Positions 8,206 to 17,057 are shown, numbered from the stretch's first letter. The stretch is 64,000 nt of DNA from Streptomyces sp. WMMB 322 (GCF_900090145.1 NZ_FMHI01000014.1:1-64000), one strand, 5' to 3'. The notes: generated from the sequence alone by a model not told the origin. Numbers and translations are program-made.

Positions 8206-9501
8206 ATGAAACGAACGCGTGCACTGACGGTGGTCACTGCCTTGATGCTCGGCGCGGCCGGGTGCGGCACCGGCGGTGCGGGCGGCGGGGCGTCGAAGGA
8301 CGCCGCGGAGAAGCTGCCCCCCGGAGAGAAGGTCTCCGGAGAGATCACCTTCTGGCACGCGTACGGCGCCGACGGCAACGAGGTGAAACAGCTGGAGAAG
8401 AAGGTCATACCTGCCTTCGAGAAGGAGCACCCCGGCACAAAGGTCAAGCCTGTCACCATCCAGTACGACAAGCTGCACCAGAAGCTTGTCACCTCCGCCG
8501 CCGGCCAGTCCCTGCCGGACGTCGTGCGCTCCGACGTCGTCTGGGTGCCCGAACTGGCCGAGCTCGGTGTGCTGGTGCCGCTCAGCGACGCGCTCCCGGA
8601 CTTCAGGAAGCTGAGCGACCAGGTCTACGAGGCGGCGCTGGAGACCAACGCCCACAAGGGCAAGCACTACGGACTGCCGCTGGATACCAACACCAAAGTG
8701 ATGCTCTACAACGAGCAGGCCCTCGAGAAGGCCGGCGTCAAGAGCCCGCCCAGGACTTTCGACGACCTGCGTGCCGCCGCACCCAAGCTCGCCGCCCGCA
8801 AGACCTTCGCGCTCGCCGAGGCCGACGCCGCGGGATGGAACGTACTGCCGTACATCTGGTCCAACGGCGGCGAGATGATGAACAAGGCCAAGACGAAGAC
8901 CGACGGCCACCTCAACGGAAAGAAGTCGGTCGAGGCCGTGCAGCTCCTGGTCGACCTGTACAAGGACAAGGCCCTGCCGAAGCTCGTGCTGGGCAAGGGC
9001 GGCGCGCTCCCGGCCCCCGAGGGCCTCGCCAAGGGCAAGTACGCGACCACCCCCGACGGCCCGTGGACGTACCCGCCCATCGAGAAGCAGTACCCGGACT
9101 TCGAGATGAAGGCCGCACCCATGCCCAGCAGCGACGCGGGCAGCATCAGCGTGGTCGGGGGCGAGAACGTCGTCGTCACCTCGTCGTCGAAGAACAAGAA
9201 GCTCGCCGCGGAGTTCACCCGGTTCCTGGTCTCGCCGAAGGCGCAGATGATGATGGCCGAGACGGGACAGCTCTCGGTTCTCAAGTCCCTCAGCGACGAC
9301 ATGGCCGAGCTCAAGCCCTACTACGGGCCGTACATGAAGCAGCTGAAGACCGCACGGCCCCGCCCCGCGACGCCGTCCTGGACGAAGATCGACGACATCC
9401 TGCGCAAGCAGGTCCAGTTGGCCGTACGCGGCGACGTGCCTGTGCAGAAGGCGCTCGACGACGCCGTCGAGAAGATCGACCCGCTGCTGGCCCGGGACTG
9501 A
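8206..9501 (+). CDS. Sugar ABC transporter substrate-binding lipoprotein
   Basis: A 431-aa protein with a lipoprotein signal: KR-rich start, hydrophobic core, then LGAAGCG with Cys20 as the lipidation site. The mature part is an extracellular solute-binding protein family 1 fold (EITFWHAYGADGNEVKQLE, NTKVMLYNEQALEKAGV, SPKAQMMMAETGQLSVL). The ribosome site AAGGAGG supports the ATG at 8206. It is the first gene of a four-gene operon with two permeases and an alpha-glucosidase, so an oligosaccharide with alpha-glucosidic bonds (maltose-, isomaltose- or sucrose-like) is the likely ligand. Confidence 0.9.
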   Translation: MKRTRALTVVTALMLGAAGCGTGGAGGGASKDAAEKLPPGEKVSGEITFWHAYGADGNEVKQLEKKVIPAFEKEHPGTKVKPVTIQYDKLHQKLVTSAAGQSLPDVVRSDVVWVPELAELGVLVPLSDALPDFRKLSDQVYEAALETNAHKGKHYGLPLDTNTKVMLYNEQALEKAGVKSPPRTFDDLRAAAPKLAARKTFALAEADAAGWNVLPYIWSNGGEMMNKAKTKTDGHLNGKKSVEAVQLLVDLYKDKALPKLVLGKGGALPAPEGLAKGKYATTPDGPWTYPPIEKQYPDFEMKAAPMPSSDAGSISVVGGENVVVTSSSKNKKLAAEFTRFLVSPKAQMMMAETGQLSVLKSLSDDMAELKPYYGPYMKQLKTARPRPATPSWTKIDDILRKQVQLAVRGDVPVQKALDDAVEKIDPLLARD

Positions 9502-9505
9502 ACCG

Positions 9506-10501
9506 GTGGCGGTACCGACAGCACCGACCGCGGGCCCGGCCGGGAACACATCGCGCAAGGCCGGCCTGCTGCGCCGCGCCGTCCCCCGCGGCGCACCGCC
9601 GAGGGGGACGGCGCGCAGGCGGACCGATCTCACGCCGTACGCCTTCCTGCTGCCCGGCTTCGCGCTCTTCTGCCTGATAGTCGCCTACCCGCTCGGCCGG
9701 GCACTGCAGATCAGCTTCTACGACTGGGCCGTCGTGCCCACGCAGGTCAGTCAGTTCGTCGGCTTCGACAACTATGTACGGGGCCTGCAGGACGGCCACT
9801 TCTGGCTGAGCCTCGCCAACGTCGGCGTGTACCTGGTGGTCACCGTGCCAGGCCAGATCGTGATCGGGATGTTCCTGGCGGTCCTGCTGGACGCCCGGCT
9901 GCCCGCCCGCGGTCTGTTCCGGGTGCTGTTCTACATCCCGGTGGTCACGAGCTGGGTGGTCGTGGCCCTGCTCTTCAAGTACCTGTTCACCACCGACGGC
10001 GGAGCCGTGAACTGGCTGCTCCACGATGTGCTGGGCCTGGTCGACCACAACGTCCCCTGGTTGCAGGAGCGTTGGACGGGCCTGCTCGCGGTGTGCGTGC
10101 TCGGGGTCTGGAAGGGGGTCGGCTGGGCGATGGTCATCTTCCTCGCCGCCCTCACCGGCGTCAGCTCCGAACTCAAGGACGCCGCAGCCATCGACGGCGC
10201 CAACGCCTGGCAGCGGTTCATGAACGTGTCGCTGCCGGCGATACGCAGAACGCTGCTGTTCGTGATCGTGATGCTGATCATCGGCGGCTTCAACGTCTTC
10301 ATCTCGATCCTGCTGATGACGGACGGCGGACCGGCGGGCAGCACCGAAGTGCCGCTCACCTACATGTACAAGCAGGCCTTCGAATTCCTCGACTTCGGTT
10401 ACGCCTCGGCGCTGTCGTTCCTGCTCGCCGTCGCGATCGCCGTCGTCTCCTTCGTCCAGTTCCACCTGTTCCGCGACGACGGCACCGGAGCCCCCCGATG
10501 A
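9506..10501 (+). CDS. Sugar ABC transporter permease 1 (MalF-like)
   Basis: A 331-aa protein that starts at the GTG 4 bp after the binding-protein stop. It has six or so membrane helices and the EAA loop (LKDAAAIDGANAWQRFMNVSLPAI) that contacts the ATPase. The N-terminal 35 residues are Arg/Pro-rich and cytoplasmic. It pairs with the next gene as an inner-membrane heterodimer. No ATPase gene is present in the operon; Streptomyces carbohydrate importers commonly share one MsiK ATPase. Confidence 0.9.
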   Translation: MAVPTAPTAGPAGNTSRKAGLLRRAVPRGAPPRGTARRRTDLTPYAFLLPGFALFCLIVAYPLGRALQISFYDWAVVPTQVSQFVGFDNYVRGLQDGHFWLSLANVGVYLVVTVPGQIVIGMFLAVLLDARLPARGLFRVLFYIPVVTSWVVVALLFKYLFTTDGGAVNWLLHDVLGLVDHNVPWLQERWTGLLAVCVLGVWKGVGWAMVIFLAALTGVSSELKDAAAIDGANAWQRFMNVSLPAIRRTLLFVIVMLIIGGFNVFISILLMTDGGPAGSTEVPLTYMYKQAFEFLDFGYASALSFLLAVAIAVVSFVQFHLFRDDGTGAPR

Positions 10502-11391
10502 CAGTCCCACTGCGCGCACCGCGCTCGTCCAGTGCTCCGCGCTCCGTGCGCCACCGGCCGCACTCGCGGGAGCGGGTCTCGAAAGTGCTGCGCCTCGCGG
10601 TGCTCTCGGCCGGTGCCCTCGTGCTGATCGCCCCGTTCCTCTACATGGCCGGCACGTCGTTCAAGCCGCATGCGTACCTGCTCGAGGTCCCGCCGCGGCT
10701 GATCCCCGAGGACCCGACCACCGCGAACTACTCGACGGCACTGAGCAGCAACAACTTCGGGCGCTACTTCCTCAACTCGATGTATGTCGCCGCGTCCACC
10801 ACGTTCGCGGTGCTGGTGCTCGCGTCGACGATGGCGTACGCCTTCGCCCGGTTCGACTTCCGCGGCAAGCGCATCCTGTTCGCGGCGCTGCTCGGGGGGC
10901 TGATGATCCCGGGCATCGTCACGATCGTCCCGCAGTTCGTCCTCGCATCGAGCCTCGGCCTGCTGAACTCGCTGAACGGGCTGGTCCTGTTCTACTCCGG
11001 CAGCGCCGTCGCCTTCATCACGTTCCTGCTCCGCGCGTTCTTCGAACGGGTCCCACAGGCCCTGGACGACGCCATGACGGTCGACGGCGCCGGGCCCGTA
11101 CGCAAGTTCGTCAGCCTCTACCTGCCGATGGTGCGCCCTGCCCTCGCCACGGCGGCGATCTTCGCGTTCCTCGGCGCCTGGGACGAGTTCGTCTGGGCGC
11201 TGACCGTCATCGACGACCCCGACAAGCGCACGCTGCCCATCGCGATCGCCGCCTTCCAGGGGCAGCACGCCACCCAGTGGGGGCTGGTCTTCGCGGCGTC
11301 CGTGATCGCGATCCTGCCCGTCCTCGCCGTCTACGTCGTCGGGCAGCGGCAGTTCATCGCCGGCATCGCTTCGGGGGCCGTGAAGGACTGA
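10498..11391 (+). CDS. Sugar ABC transporter permease 2 (MalG-like)
   Basis: A 297-aa protein with about six membrane helices and the EAA loop LDDAMTVDGAGPVRKFVSLY. The start ATG at 10498 overlaps the preceding stop (ATGA), so it is translationally coupled to permease 1. It is the family CUT1 partner subunit. Downstream, after 66 bp, comes the intracellular glucosidase that presumably hydrolyses the imported sugar. Confidence 0.9.
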   Translation: MTVPLRAPRSSSAPRSVRHRPHSRERVSKVLRLAVLSAGALVLIAPFLYMAGTSFKPHAYLLEVPPRLIPEDPTTANYSTALSSNNFGRYFLNSMYVAASTTFAVLVLASTMAYAFARFDFRGKRILFAALLGGLMIPGIVTIVPQFVLASSLGLLNSLNGLVLFYSGSAVAFITFLLRAFFERVPQALDDAMTVDGAGPVRKFVSLYLPMVRPALATAAIFAFLGAWDEFVWALTVIDDPDKRTLPIAIAAFQGQHATQWGLVFAASVIAILPVLAVYVVGQRQFIAGIASGAVKD

Positions 11392-11457
11392 CGGGCTGAC
11401 TCCGAAGGACCGACACCGGCACCCGGCCGAACCGTACGTACGACTGAAAGATCACCC

Positions 11458-13218
11458 GTGACTTCGAGCCTCATCGCCTCCGCCGACGACCGGGACGACG
11501 CCACCGCCGAGCGCGAGTGGTGGAAGACCGCCGTCGTCTACCAGATCTATCCGCGCAGCTTCGCCGACAGCGACGGCGACGGCATCGGGGACATCCCCGG
11601 CATCACCTCCCGGCTCGACCACCTCGCCCGCCTGGGCGTCGACGTGCTGTGGCTGTCCCCGGTCTACCCCTCGCCGCAGGACGACAACGGCTACGACATC
11701 AGCGACTACTGCGGCATCGACCCGGTCTTCGGCACCCTCGCCGACTTCGACGAACTGCTGGCGGCCGTGCACGAGCGCGGCATGAAGCTCGTCATGGACC
11801 TCGTGGTCAACCACACCTCCGACCAGCACCCGTGGTTCGCCGAATCCCGGTCCTCGCCGGACTCCCCCAAGCGCGACTGGTACTGGTGGCGGCCGGCCCG
11901 CGAGGGCACGGCCCCGGGCGCTCCGGGCGCCGAACCGAACAACTGGCGGTCGTTCTTCTCGGGCTCCGCATGGCAGTTCGACGAGGCGACGGGCGAGTAC
12001 TACCTGCATCTCTTCTCGCGCACGCAGCCCGACCTCAACTGGGAGAACCCCCAAGTGCGCGCCGCCATACACGAGATGATGCGCTGGTGGCTCGACCGCG
12101 GCGTCGACGGCTTCCGGATGGACGTCATCAACATGATCTCGAAGGACCCCGAACTGCCGGACGGGCCCGTCGGCGAGGACGGCGCCTACGGTGACGGCGG
12201 ACCCTTCTACCTGTCCGGGCCGCGCATCCACGAATACCTTCAGGAGATGCACCGCGAAGTCTTCGCGGGCCGCGACCGCCGGCTCCTCAACGTGGGCGAG
12301 ATGCCCGGCGTCACCGTGGACGACGCCGTGCTGTTCACGGACCCGGAGCGCCGCGAGCTCGACATGGTCTTCCAGTTCGAGCACGTCGGACTCGACCACG
12401 GGACCGGCAAATGGGACCACCGCGAGCTTCGTCTCCGCGACCTCAAGGAGTCGATGGGGCGCTGGCAGCAGGGCCTCGCCCGAACCGGCTGGAACAGCCT
12501 CTACTGGAACAACCACGACCAGCCGCGGATCGTCTCCCGGTTCGGCGACGACGGCGAACACCGGGTCCGGTCGGCGACGATGCTGGCCACCGTGCTCCAC
12601 CTGCACCGCGGAACCCCGTACATCTACCAGGGCGAGGAGCTCGGCATGACCAACGCCCCGCTCCGCACCATCGACGACTTCCGCGACATCGAGTCCCTGA
12701 ACCACCACACCGAGGCGGTCGCCGCCGGTGCCGCGTCGGCCGACGTGGTGGCCGCGATGCGGCCGATGGCCCGCGACAACAGCCGCACACCCATGCACTG
12801 GGACAGCTCGCCGAACGCGGGCTTCACGACCGGAACTCCCTGGATCGCCGTCAACCCGAACCACACCGAGATCAACGCGGCGGCCCAACTCGACGACCCC
12901 GACTCCGTCTTCCACCACTACCGGCGGCTCATCGCGCTGCGCCACACCGAACCGGCCGTCGCCCACGGGGACTTCACGATGCTGCTCCCGGACGACGACC
13001 GGGTGTACGCGTTCACGCGGCGGCTGGGTGAGACCGAGTTGCTCGTGCTCGCCAACTTCACCGGCGCTCCGGTCGTCACGGAACCGGACGACGGCGCCGG
13101 CCGGACGGACCGGACAGGCGCCGAAGTCCTCCTCACGAACGTCGGCACGCCCTCGGAACGCATCGGCGAACTCGCCCCGTGGGAGGCGACCGTCTACCGC
13201 CGCAGCGCCGGCGGGTGA
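11458..13218 (+). CDS. GH13 alpha-glucosidase / oligo-1,6-glucosidase
   Basis: A 586-aa cytoplasmic enzyme (no signal peptide) starting at GTG 11458. All GH13 landmarks are visible: YQIYPRSFADSDGDGIGDI, DLVVNHTSDQHPWF, DGFRMDVINMISK (nucleophile Asp222), NVGEMPGVT (acid/base Glu281) and NNHDQPR (Asp354). DGDGIGD and the overall length fit the oligo-1,6-glucosidase / alpha-glucosidase group that acts on short oligosaccharides. As the last gene of the sugar import operon it should release glucose from the imported alpha-glucoside. It is probably under control of the ROK repressor at 6836-8062. Confidence 0.92.
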   Translation: MTSSLIASADDRDDATAEREWWKTAVVYQIYPRSFADSDGDGIGDIPGITSRLDHLARLGVDVLWLSPVYPSPQDDNGYDISDYCGIDPVFGTLADFDELLAAVHERGMKLVMDLVVNHTSDQHPWFAESRSSPDSPKRDWYWWRPAREGTAPGAPGAEPNNWRSFFSGSAWQFDEATGEYYLHLFSRTQPDLNWENPQVRAAIHEMMRWWLDRGVDGFRMDVINMISKDPELPDGPVGEDGAYGDGGPFYLSGPRIHEYLQEMHREVFAGRDRRLLNVGEMPGVTVDDAVLFTDPERRELDMVFQFEHVGLDHGTGKWDHRELRLRDLKESMGRWQQGLARTGWNSLYWNNHDQPRIVSRFGDDGEHRVRSATMLATVLHLHRGTPYIYQGEELGMTNAPLRTIDDFRDIESLNHHTEAVAAGAASADVVAAMRPMARDNSRTPMHWDSSPNAGFTTGTPWIAVNPNHTEINAAAQLDDPDSVFHHYRRLIALRHTEPAVAHGDFTMLLPDDDRVYAFTRRLGETELLVLANFTGAPVVTEPDDGAGRTDRTGAEVLLTNVGTPSERIGELAPWEATVYRRSAGG

Positions 13219-13451
13219 GCGCCGCTCAGTCGGTGAACAGCCCTCAGAGGTGAGCCGGTGGGTGTGACGGCGCGTTCGTCCCAGTCCGGGGGCCGGTGTG
13301 AGCCCGCTGCGAGCCCGGTGCGAGCCCGGCGCGGAAGCCTCTTCGCGGCCCGACTCGGCCGCTGCGCCGGGCGCGTCAGGACGTGCAGGAGGAACGAGGA
13401 AACGAGGAACGAGGAACGGCGAACACGAAGGGTCGCGTGGTCAGCCCGTGG

Positions 13452-14351
13452 TCAGCCCGCCCCGCCGGGACGCGGGGCGCCCTGGAAGACCTGCCGGGTG
13501 TGCCAGGTCCGGTGGGAGGCGGCGACCGGGCGGGTGCCCGGCTGCGGGCCGATGACCGGGCGGTACGCGAGCGCCACCACATGCTCGCGGGCCGCCGCGC
13601 TGTGCCCCGCGAAGCGCTGGGAGACGAGTATGCGGTGGCCCTCTCCGATGCCGAGAACGCCCTTGTCGAACAGCTTGTGGTGCAGCGTGCACAGGCACAG
13701 ACCGTTCTCGACGTCGTCCGGTCCGTCGAACGCCCACCAGCGCACATGCGCGGCCTCCAGCCCGACCGGCACCGCCCCGATCCGCCCGTCATAGCCGCAG
13801 AAGGCACAGCGGTACTCGTACGCGGTCAGCACCGACTCCCGCATCCGCCGGTCCCGTTGCCGCCGCCCGGGCACCATCGGCCGGAGCTCGGACGGCTCCG
13901 GCTCCGGCTCCAGAGCGACGGCCTCGCACAACTCGGCGTGCAGAGACGGCGGGAAGTGCCGGTCGAGCAACATCCGCGCCATCCGGTGCAGAAGCGACGG
14001 CTCGCGCCGCAGCGCGTCCCTCAACTCCGGGGCGAGCCGCCCCGTCGCACCCGTGGCCCGCAGCTCCCGGACGCCGCTCCCGGGACTGCCGGGCCCGCGG
14101 TCGGTACGCACCTCCCACACCCCGTCGCTGACGAGATGGTGGAAGGGATAGGCGGGCGTCGTCCTGTGGGCCGGGCCGTACTCGGTCAGCAGCCGCTGCA
14201 GATCCGACTCCACCGCGCTGTACCGCAGTTCACCCTGGGCATCGTCCTGGAACCGGCCGAGCGCGTACAGAAGCAGCAGAGGCTTGTGGGGCGCGCGCGT
14301 ACCGTTCCCCGACCACTGCCTCAGCTTCGCGGTGCGCTCCAGCCAGTCCAT
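13452..14351 (-). CDS. SBD-HNH endonuclease, probable type IV (phosphorothioate-dependent) restriction enzyme
   Basis: A 299-aa protein with two domains. Residues 1 to about 90 resemble the sulfur-binding domain of ScoMcrA-like enzymes (APHKPLLLLYALGRF, then YPFHHLVSDGVWEV). The C-terminal part is an HNH_2 nuclease with a CAFCG zinc knuckle, EAAHVRW and NGLCLCTLHHKLFD. Enzymes with this pair recognise phosphorothioate-modified DNA (Dnd systems) and cut near the modified site. No dnd genes are in the window, as expected for a restriction system aimed at incoming modified DNA. It stands alone, convergent with the alpha-glucosidase gene. Specificity for sulfur is inferred from the N-terminal motif. 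Confidence 0.75.
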   Translation of the reverse strand: MDWLERTAKLRQWSGNGTRAPHKPLLLLYALGRFQDDAQGELRYSAVESDLQRLLTEYGPAHRTTPAYPFHHLVSDGVWEVRTDRGPGSPGSGVRELRATGATGRLAPELRDALRREPSLLHRMARMLLDRHFPPSLHAELCEAVALEPEPEPSELRPMVPGRRQRDRRMRESVLTAYEYRCAFCGYDGRIGAVPVGLEAAHVRWWAFDGPDDVENGLCLCTLHHKLFDKGVLGIGEGHRILVSQRFAGHSAAAREHVVALAYRPVIGPQPGTRPVAASHRTWHTRQVFQGAPRPGGAG

Positions 14352-14700
14352 GACGGGTGATCATAATTCTGCATCCAGCCCCATGTGAGGGCGAGATGGC
14401 GGCAGAAGACCGGGCGGCCGCGATCGAGGGCGATGCGGTACCGCTCTTCGTGCGCCGCGTCCCGGCACGCACAGGGGCTTCTTCCGTCCAAGGTTTTCGA
14501 GAGCTTCGCCTCAGCGCCCGCACACCGACACCCTGGACCGCTTCCCGCATCTCGGCGATCCGCACCCGGCGGCCGTCTCCTGAGAGAAGACGCCGACCCG
14601 GACGCGGGCCACGCAGGCATCCGCAGGAGCAGGCGCCGTGCGAAGTGCGCGCACGATTGCGGTGGTTCGGGCCTGTCCAACGAATCTCTGACTCAGGTCA
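14352..14700. other. Intergenic, nothing recognised
   Basis: About 350 bases between two minus-strand genes. Open frames here translate to Arg/Pro/Ala-rich shadow sequence. The part next to 14352 should carry the promoter of the HNH gene. Confidence 0.5.
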
Positions 14701-15363
14701 CTAGCTGGTGCCGGCGACGGTGGCGCCCACGGCCGCGGCGCCCACGATGGCGACGATTTCGTACTGCATTGCCTCCAGGGCCCTGCGTACCGCGGGAGCG
14801 GCCCAGTTTTCATGCGCCAGCTTCGCCGTTCGCCGTTCGACGTCCCGGGCCGGGACCCCGGGGAAGGCGCACTCGTACAAACCGGCAGCACTCAGTACAA
14901 CCGCCAAGCCGACGGTGCGTTCATCCGGTGTCTCGCCCCGTAGCACCACACCGGCCAACCGATCGCGGAGCGCGACCTCCACGGAGCTGTCGAGCGTGGG
15001 ATAGCGACGTGTGGTGAACAGCCCCAGCGTCCTGCTCACCTCCTCGCGCACCGTCCCCCTCTCCCGAAGCCGGTCCAGTGCCTTGCCGCGAGCGTTCTTA
15101 CGGAGCTCACGCACCCAGCTCTGCGCGGTGGCCGGCTTCTCGCGTGCGGCCATCACCGCAAGCACGTCGTCCAGTACGGCAGAACCCACAGGTGTCCGGT
15201 CGGCTACGACGACCTTGTGGTGGTCCACGTCGAGCCGCCCTGCCAAGGCCAGTTCAAGGAGGACAGCTCCGGCGGCGGCGCAATCTGTCCGCCACGGCTC
15301 CGGAAAGCGCCCCCGAGCGTCAATGGAGAGCAGAACTGCCTGCTCATCGAGTGTCATTTGCAT
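14701..15363 (-). CDS. GPP34 (GOLPH3-like) family protein, second copy
   Basis: A 220-aa protein starting MQMTLDEQAVLLSIDARG. The pattern LDEQAVLL...AAGAVLLELALAGRLDV...VLDDVLAVMAA is that of the GPP34 family, and a hydrophobic C-terminal stretch (EIVAIVGAAAVGATVAG) may associate with membrane. The start at 15363 is chosen because homology begins there; upstream in-frame codons are unlike the family. Identity to the other GPP34 protein at 5949 looks low, so this is not a recent duplicate. It directly precedes, divergently, the RiPP-like cluster but I see no functional link. Confidence 0.7.
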   Translation of the reverse strand: MQMTLDEQAVLLSIDARGRFPEPWRTDCAAAGAVLLELALAGRLDVDHHKVVVADRTPVGSAVLDDVLAVMAAREKPATAQSWVRELRKNARGKALDRLRERGTVREEVSRTLGLFTTRRYPTLDSSVEVALRDRLAGVVLRGETPDERTVGLAVVLSAAGLYECAFPGVPARDVERRTAKLAHENWAAPAVRRALEAMQYEIVAIVGAAAVGATVAGTS

Positions 15364-15618
15364 ACCCACAACACTCCCATACGGTCGGCGGCCTGATAGA
15401 GGCCTGATGCTGCCGCATGAGAGGCAGCAAGATGACACCAAAACCCCTTCGTTCGGAGATTGACGCATGCCATTGTTTGTGATGCCGGAAGCGAGCAGCC
15501 GAGGAATTCAATCACCATCCTGGTGACGGGATTCCAGGTCGCGATTCCGCGCACTCGGCTCCCGAGACCGGTGCCAAAAGAGAAACCACGAAAGCACGAG
15601 AAAGAAGGAGACACACTC

Positions 15619-15813
15619 ATGTTGCTTGAGAAGGTCAACAACAGTCACCTGCTCGAGGCCGTACCGATGGACGCCGCGAACGTGGAGGACCTGTCGTCGG
15701 CCGAGCCCGTCCTGTCCACCCCGGCTGCCGCTGCCGGCGGAGCCCTGGTCACCGCGGGCGCGTTCGGAGCCGGCGTCGGGCTCGGGGTCACCCAGGCCCA
15801 GGCTGACGGCTGA
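15619..15813 (+). CDS. Linaridin-like precursor peptide 1 (64 aa)
   Basis: The ribosome site GAAGGAG lies 8 bases before the ATG. The peptide has a leader with acidic and Asn-rich stretches (MLLEKVNNSHLLEAVPMD) followed by EPVLSTPAAAAGG and a hydrophobic Gly/Ala-rich tail ending VTQAQADG. PVLSTP fits the P-x-x-x-T-P motif that spans the leader/core junction of linaridin precursors such as cypemycin. After TP only two Thr and no Ser or Cys remain, so few dehydrations are possible. A second precursor follows after 55 bp, then the modification genes. No coding function other than precursor is plausible, but the product class is inferred. Confidence 0.75.
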   Translation: MLLEKVNNSHLLEAVPMDAANVEDLSSAEPVLSTPAAAAGGALVTAGAFGAGVGLGVTQAQADG

Positions 15814-15868
15814 CAACCGCCACATCAGCGCCCCCAAGCAGAATCAAACCGTCGCTCAAGGAGTGAAC

Positions 15869-16081
15869 GTGACTGCAATATCCACCAAGGTCAACGCTAG
15901 CCAGGAACTCGACGGCGTCTCGATCCACGCCGGCGAGAACGAGTGGAACGGCCGGATGTCTCCGGTCCTCGCCACCCCTGCCGCGGTCGGCGCCGGGCTG
16001 GCCGGCGCAGCCGCCGTCGCCGGTGCGGGAGCTGCCGGCATCGCGGTCGGAAACGCCGCCGGGCAGGCCGCGGGCGGCTGA
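15869..16081 (+). CDS. Linaridin-like precursor peptide 2 (70 aa)
   Basis: Starts at GTG 15869 with AAGGAG upstream. The leader (MTAISTKVNASQELDGVSIH) is unrelated in detail to that of precursor 1, but SPVLATPAA repeats the same P-x-x-x-T-P motif. The tail is almost pure Ala/Gly/Val with GxxxG-like spacing (GAGLAGAAAVAGAGAAGIAV). It contains no Ser, Thr or Cys after TP, so a dehydrated core like that of cypemycin cannot form. It may be a partner peptide or be modified in another way, for example at the N-terminus. Similarity of the motif in both peptides indicates a shared processing enzyme. Confidence 0.72.
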   Translation: MTAISTKVNASQELDGVSIHAGENEWNGRMSPVLATPAAVGAGLAGAAAVAGAGAAGIAVGNAAGQAAGG

Positions 16082-16096
16082 CCCACGCCGCGCGAT

Positions 16097-16142
16097 GCCG
16101 CCTCTCGATAACCACGTGCCACCCACGCCGGTGAGAGGCGGC
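16097..16142 (+). promoter_or_regulatory. Hairpin after the precursor genes
   Basis: GCCGCCTCTC (16097-16106) pairs exactly with GAGAGGCGGC (16133-16142) around a 26-nt loop. It begins 15 bases after the stop of precursor 2. There is no T run, so it may be a leaky terminator or an mRNA 3' stabiliser that keeps precursor mRNA more abundant than enzyme mRNA. Confidence 0.5.
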
Positions 16143-16150
16143 GCATAACT

Positions 16151-16234
16151 CCTATGACCGGGGAAGGGAAAGGGAAAAGTGAAAATGAACATCTCCTCTG
16201 CGGCACGGAGATTGATCTCCTCCCCGGTCATAGG
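16151..16234 (+). promoter_or_regulatory. 14-bp inverted repeat around the start of the first enzyme gene
   Basis: CCTATGACCGGGGA (16151-16164) is the exact reverse complement of TCCCCGGTCATAGG (16221-16234). The ribosome site and start codon of the HTTM gene lie in the 56-nt loop. The right arm is coding. The pair could form an RNA structure that lowers translation or marks a processing site. Confidence 0.5.
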
Positions 16235-17057
16235 CCGGGAGCGCGCACTGACCACCGCGGAACAGCTCAGCGCGACCGCATATCTCATGAGCAGCCTGGA
16301 GATACTGGCAGCCGAACGCGACCGCCAGAAAGGCGGTTTGAACAACTGGGATCTGGCCCGCGACAATTACACGTGGGCACCGCCGAAGGTGCGCGAATCG
16401 CTCGACTTCCTCGCCAGGCCGGACGTGACCCGGTGGATCCACGGGGCCCGCGCACTTGCCGGCGCCTCGCTGCTCGTACCGGGCACCAGTCGGCACCACC
16501 GCGCTGCCGCCAACGGCTTCCTCGCCCTCACCTCGGTCGCCATCTACCCGAGGCACCACTACGGCACCGACGGATCGGACCAGCTCTCCTTCCTCGTGCA
16601 GTCCGCGGCCATGATCGCCCGATTCGGCCAGCGGCAGCCGGCACTCGTCGACAGCTGCCTGTGGTACGTGGCGCTCCAGGCCACTCTCTCGTACGCAACA
16701 TCGGGCTATGTGAAGCTCGTCAGCCCCATCTGGCGCTCGGGCGAGGCCCTGCCGGGCATCATGCGCACCGAGACCTACGGGGACCGCAAGGTCTACGACC
16801 TGATGAAGCGCTATCCCAGGACATCCCGGAAGCTGGCGCACGCGGTACTCGCCATGGAGTGCGCCTTCCCCGCGGTATTCCTCGCCAAGGGACGGCTCGC
16901 CCCGGCAATGCTTGCCGGACTCGGCTCGTTCCACGTGGTCAACGCCCGGGTGATGGGTCTGAGCCGTTTCGTGTGGGCCTTCCTGGCGACCTACCCCGCG
17001 ATCCTCTACGTCACCCGGAGCCGCGAGTCCACGAAGCCCGGCGGAGGCAGCCGATGA
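16179..17057 (+). CDS. HTTM-type multi-pass membrane protein
   Basis: About 292 aa with several membrane segments (GARALAGASLLV, SFLVQSAAMIARF, CLWYVALQATLSYA, LAHAVLAMECAFPAVFL, FVWAFLATYPAILYV). The stretch GYVKLVSPIWRSGEALPGIMRTETYGD resembles HTTM-domain proteins (the SdpB / gamma-carboxylase-like membrane family) found in peptide-toxin and linaridin clusters. Start is GTG 16179 or ATG 16185; both have the same purine-rich ribosome site. It heads a run of overlapping genes and is probably part of the membrane complex that matures the peptides. The exact reaction is unknown. Confidence 0.65.
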   Translation: MKMNISSAARRLISSPVIGRERALTTAEQLSATAYLMSSLEILAAERDRQKGGLNNWDLARDNYTWAPPKVRESLDFLARPDVTRWIHGARALAGASLLVPGTSRHHRAAANGFLALTSVAIYPRHHYGTDGSDQLSFLVQSAAMIARFGQRQPALVDSCLWYVALQATLSYATSGYVKLVSPIWRSGEALPGIMRTETYGDRKVYDLMKRYPRTSRKLAHAVLAMECAFPAVFLAKGRLAPAMLAGLGSFHVVNARVMGLSRFVWAFLATYPAILYVTRSRESTKPGGGSR

